Shown here piece after piece: positions 62,234 to 64,000 of a DNA stretch of 64,000 nucleotides (the first letter of the stretch is position 1; every line of letters begins with the position of its first letter). The notes under the pieces were generated by a model. It was given only the letters and a program-made list of their open reading frames with translations. It was not told the origin of the DNA and ran no database searches. This DNA comes from Tardibacter chloracetimidivorans. Its GTDB lineage: Bacteria; Pseudomonadota; Alphaproteobacteria; Sphingomonadales; Sphingomonadaceae. Location of the stretch: positions 2,715,501 through 2,779,500 of the forward strand of contig NZ_CP018221.1 of the NCBI RefSeq assembly GCF_001890385.1. The letters are read 5' to 3'. Both the position numbers and the translations under genes were made by a program.

Positions 62234-62539
62234 ATGGCCCGTGTTCTCCTGTGCCGGCTCGAAGACGTTCCCGAAAACGGGAACCGCGCCTTTACCGTGG
62301 ACGACAAGGCGGTGCTCGTCTGTCGTTCGTCCTCGGGCGTGTTCGCGCTGGAGAATATGTGCAGCCATGCGACCTCCAGCCTTGAAGGTGGAAAGATGAA
62401 GGGGCCGTTCCTCTTCTGCCCGCTTCACGGAATGCGGATAGACATGAGGAGCGGTTGCCCCAGCGGCCAGCTGACCAAGAAGCCGGTCAAGGTCTATGAA
62501 GCGACGGTCGAAGACGGTCAGGTCTTCGCCGAGCTGTAA
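62234..62539 (+). CDS. Rieske [2Fe-2S] ferredoxin
   Basis: A 101-residue ferredoxin with ligands Cys43, His45, Cys62 and His65 (MCSHATS and CPLHGM). It is the size of BphF-like electron carriers and would reduce a Rieske oxygenase. It is the only ferredoxin in the window and no NAD(P)H-dependent ferredoxin reductase is seen, so it may serve several of the four oxygenases. The ATG at 62234 follows AAGG. Confidence 0.9.
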   Translation: MARVLLCRLEDVPENGNRAFTVDDKAVLVCRSSSGVFALENMCSHATSSLEGGKMKGPFLFCPLHGMRIDMRSGCPSGQLTKKPVKVYEATVEDGQVFAEL

Positions 62540-62548
62540 GCATCACTT

Positions 62549-63730
62549 CTATCGCCGCATCGGCCTGAACATCGCACGGACGTCGTCGACGATCAGCTCC
62601 GGGACTTCCGCCGGCGCGAAATGACCGCCGCGATCATGGCGGCGTTCGAACACCAGGTTGAACATAGCCTCCAGCCCGGAGCCAAGGCCGGTCGTTCCGT
62701 CATGGGTGAAATGGCTGATCCCCGAAGGCGCCTGCACCAGCGGTTCGAGGTCGTGCGAGGGCTGCCACAGATGCCGTGCGGCTTCGGCATAGAAGCGCGC
62801 GGAGGTTCCGAAGCTGTCGGTCAACCAGTAGATCATCGCCGTGGTGATCAGAAAGTCCCTGTCGAAGGCGGCCTCCAGCCCCTCGCGGCAATCGCCCCAG
62901 CTTCGCCGCCGCTCCACCAGCCAAGCCAAAAGGCCGACTGGCGAATCGTGGAGCGCATAGGCCAATGTCTGCGGATCGAGCACCTGGACGCAGACGTGAG
63001 CCGCGATCCGGCGCTGCCACGCGAGAAAGGCCTCGCGCTCCTCGCTGCCGAGGCCGGGCGGCGCAAGCGTTCCGGCGGTCACGTCCCACGGCCGTTCATG
63101 ATTGAACAGCGTGAGCGGCGCGACCGTGGAGACATGGATGCCGTGAAGCTCGCCCGCATATTTGTGGCCAAGCTGGGTGGTGGTGAGACCGCCCCAATCG
63201 CCGCCTTGCGCGGCGTATTTCTCAAAGCCCAGCACTTTCGTCATCAACTGGTGCCACAGGTCGGCCGTGGTCCAGAAGTTGACGCCGGTCTTCGTCAATG
63301 GCGTGGAGAGCCCGAACCCCGGCATGGAGGGGACGATCACCTCGAACGCGTCGGCCGGATCGCCGCCGAAAGACGCCGGGTCCGCCAGCGGACGAATAAC
63401 CCGGTTCAGATCCCAGAAGGTCTAGGGCCAGCCGTGCGACAGGATGATGGGCATCGGTTTCGGCCCGCGCCCCGGCTCTCGGATGAAGTGGATCGGCACA
63501 TCGTCGATCTCAGTCTGGAAATGCCGGAAACCGTTGATTGCGCTGAGCTGCGCGTCCCAGTCGTACCCGTCGCGCCAGTAGGACACCAGTTCCCTCAGAT
63601 AAGCGCCATTGACTCCATAGGACCAGTCGTCGTTGGCGAAATCTTCGGCAAAGCGCGTGCGGGCGAGCCGTTCGCGAAGATCGGCCAGCCTAGCCTCGGG
63701 CGGCTGGAAGCGGATCTGCTCGACCGCCAT
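62549..63730 (-). pseudogene. Epoxide hydrolase (EHN family) interrupted by an amber codon
   Basis: The first part (63730-63425) encodes QIRFQPPEARLADLRERLAR, FRHFQTEIDDVPIHFIREPG and IILSHGWP, then a TAG at 63422-63424. The same frame continues TFWDLNRVIRPLADPASFGG and IVPSMPGFGLS and GGDWGGLTTTQLGHKY (nucleophile Asp) to the stop at 62549. The stop replaces a residue directly after HGWP, where related proteins I recall have Trp (TGG), so a single G to A change would explain it. The rest looks intact, so the mutation is recent, or it is a sequencing error. The 5' end abuts the NTF2-like gene (TGATG). Confidence 0.85.
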
Positions 63731-64000
63731 CACCGTCCGGCCTCCACAGCCCGGCGGAAGTGGTAGAGCGCATCATCGGGATGGCGGCGGCCAAGCGGGC
63801 GAAGATGGGCGAGCATGCCTTCGTCGAAAATCGATCTGGCGATGTCGCACCGGTTCCAGTCCATCAGGAGCATCCGTTCGGCAATGCGCCATTCGCCATT
63901 GCGGCGTTCGAAACGGTCGAAATAGCGGCCGCCGAAGAAGAACTCGTGCGGAATGCCGGCGACTTCGTCCCAGTCGAACTTCGCGGCATAGCTGGGGCCG
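63730..64000 (-). CDS. NTF2/SnoaL-like protein, 5' end beyond window
   Basis: Ninety codons remain: SYAAKFDWDEVAGIPHEFFF, GGRYFDRFERRNGEWRIAER and DWNRCDIARSIFDEGMLAHL, closely matching the C-terminal half of the protein at 49734-50321 (FDWSRVDGIPHDFVFGGRY). The N-terminus lies past position 64000. Its stop overlaps the start of the epoxide hydrolase gene. It may belong with a fifth Rieske gene outside the window. Confidence 0.85.
   Translation of the reverse strand, partial: GPSYAAKFDWDEVAGIPHEFFFGGRYFDRFERRNGEWRIAERMLLMDWNRCDIARSIFDEGMLAHLRPLGRRHPDDALYHFRRAVEAGR

Overview
The window looks like chromosomal DNA of a high-GC alphaproteobacterium of the sphingomonad type (Sphingomonas, Sphingobium or Novosphingobium relatives). 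This is inferred from gene content: an ftsK to lolA block with thioredoxin-TPR, LON-domain and Trm112 genes, a glutathione-dependent formaldehyde pathway, a TonB-dependent receptor, and many Rieske oxygenases, SDRs and VOC/NTF2-fold catabolic genes. Taxonomy cannot be proven from sequence reading alone.

Layout. (1) 1-14430 is an accessory, partly decayed island. It holds a tRNA-Ser 3' scar, IS630 and IS481 remnants, a dienelactone hydrolase fused to an NTF2-like domain, an SDR divergent from its TetR regulator with a clear operator, a broken VOC gene, an AraC regulator, a KstD-like flavoprotein, Rieske and SDR remnants, an LLM monooxygenase with an IS5/IS427 element exactly at its stop codon, and a large ParB-like protein. 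It ends at the 3' end of a tRNA-Gly(GCC) gene. (2) 14430-24979 is a core-genome block: ybbN-like thioredoxin, LON-domain protein, Trm112, UbiH-type hydroxylase, FtsK, an encapsulin-type ferritin, a D,D-carboxypeptidase, LolA, a small lipoprotein and two formaldehyde-detoxification genes. (3) 25062-64000 is a large catabolic supercluster that runs off the right end.

The supercluster carries four Rieske oxygenase alpha subunits, one Rieske ferredoxin, five SDRs, three VOC proteins, three NTF2-fold proteins, a CoA ligase, a CoA transferase, acyl-CoA dehydrogenase, enoyl-CoA hydratase, MaoC dehydratase, thioesterase, a thiolase-fold/DUF35 pair that looks like an aldolase rather than a thiolase, a 2-oxoacid dehydrogenase E1alpha/E1beta/E2 set, two lipoprotein PQQ-cytochrome c dehydrogenases, a TonB-dependent receptor and two TetR regulators. 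Together they suggest uptake, ring or methyl hydroxylation, alcohol oxidation, CoA activation and side-chain or ring beta-oxidation of a cyclic or aromatic compound. The substrate cannot be read from sequence.

The most striking feature is a recurring palindrome, AAAAACA-N8-TGTTTTT with ATCATG at its centre, found in ten places between 26.2 and 59.1 kb, nearly all in promoter regions of this cluster and in none of the rest of the window that I read. It probably defines a local regulon controlled by the TetR protein at 31420-32082, whose own promoter region has two copies. A second notable feature is an 819-bp block shared without visible difference by the two PQQ dehydrogenase genes about 10 kb apart.
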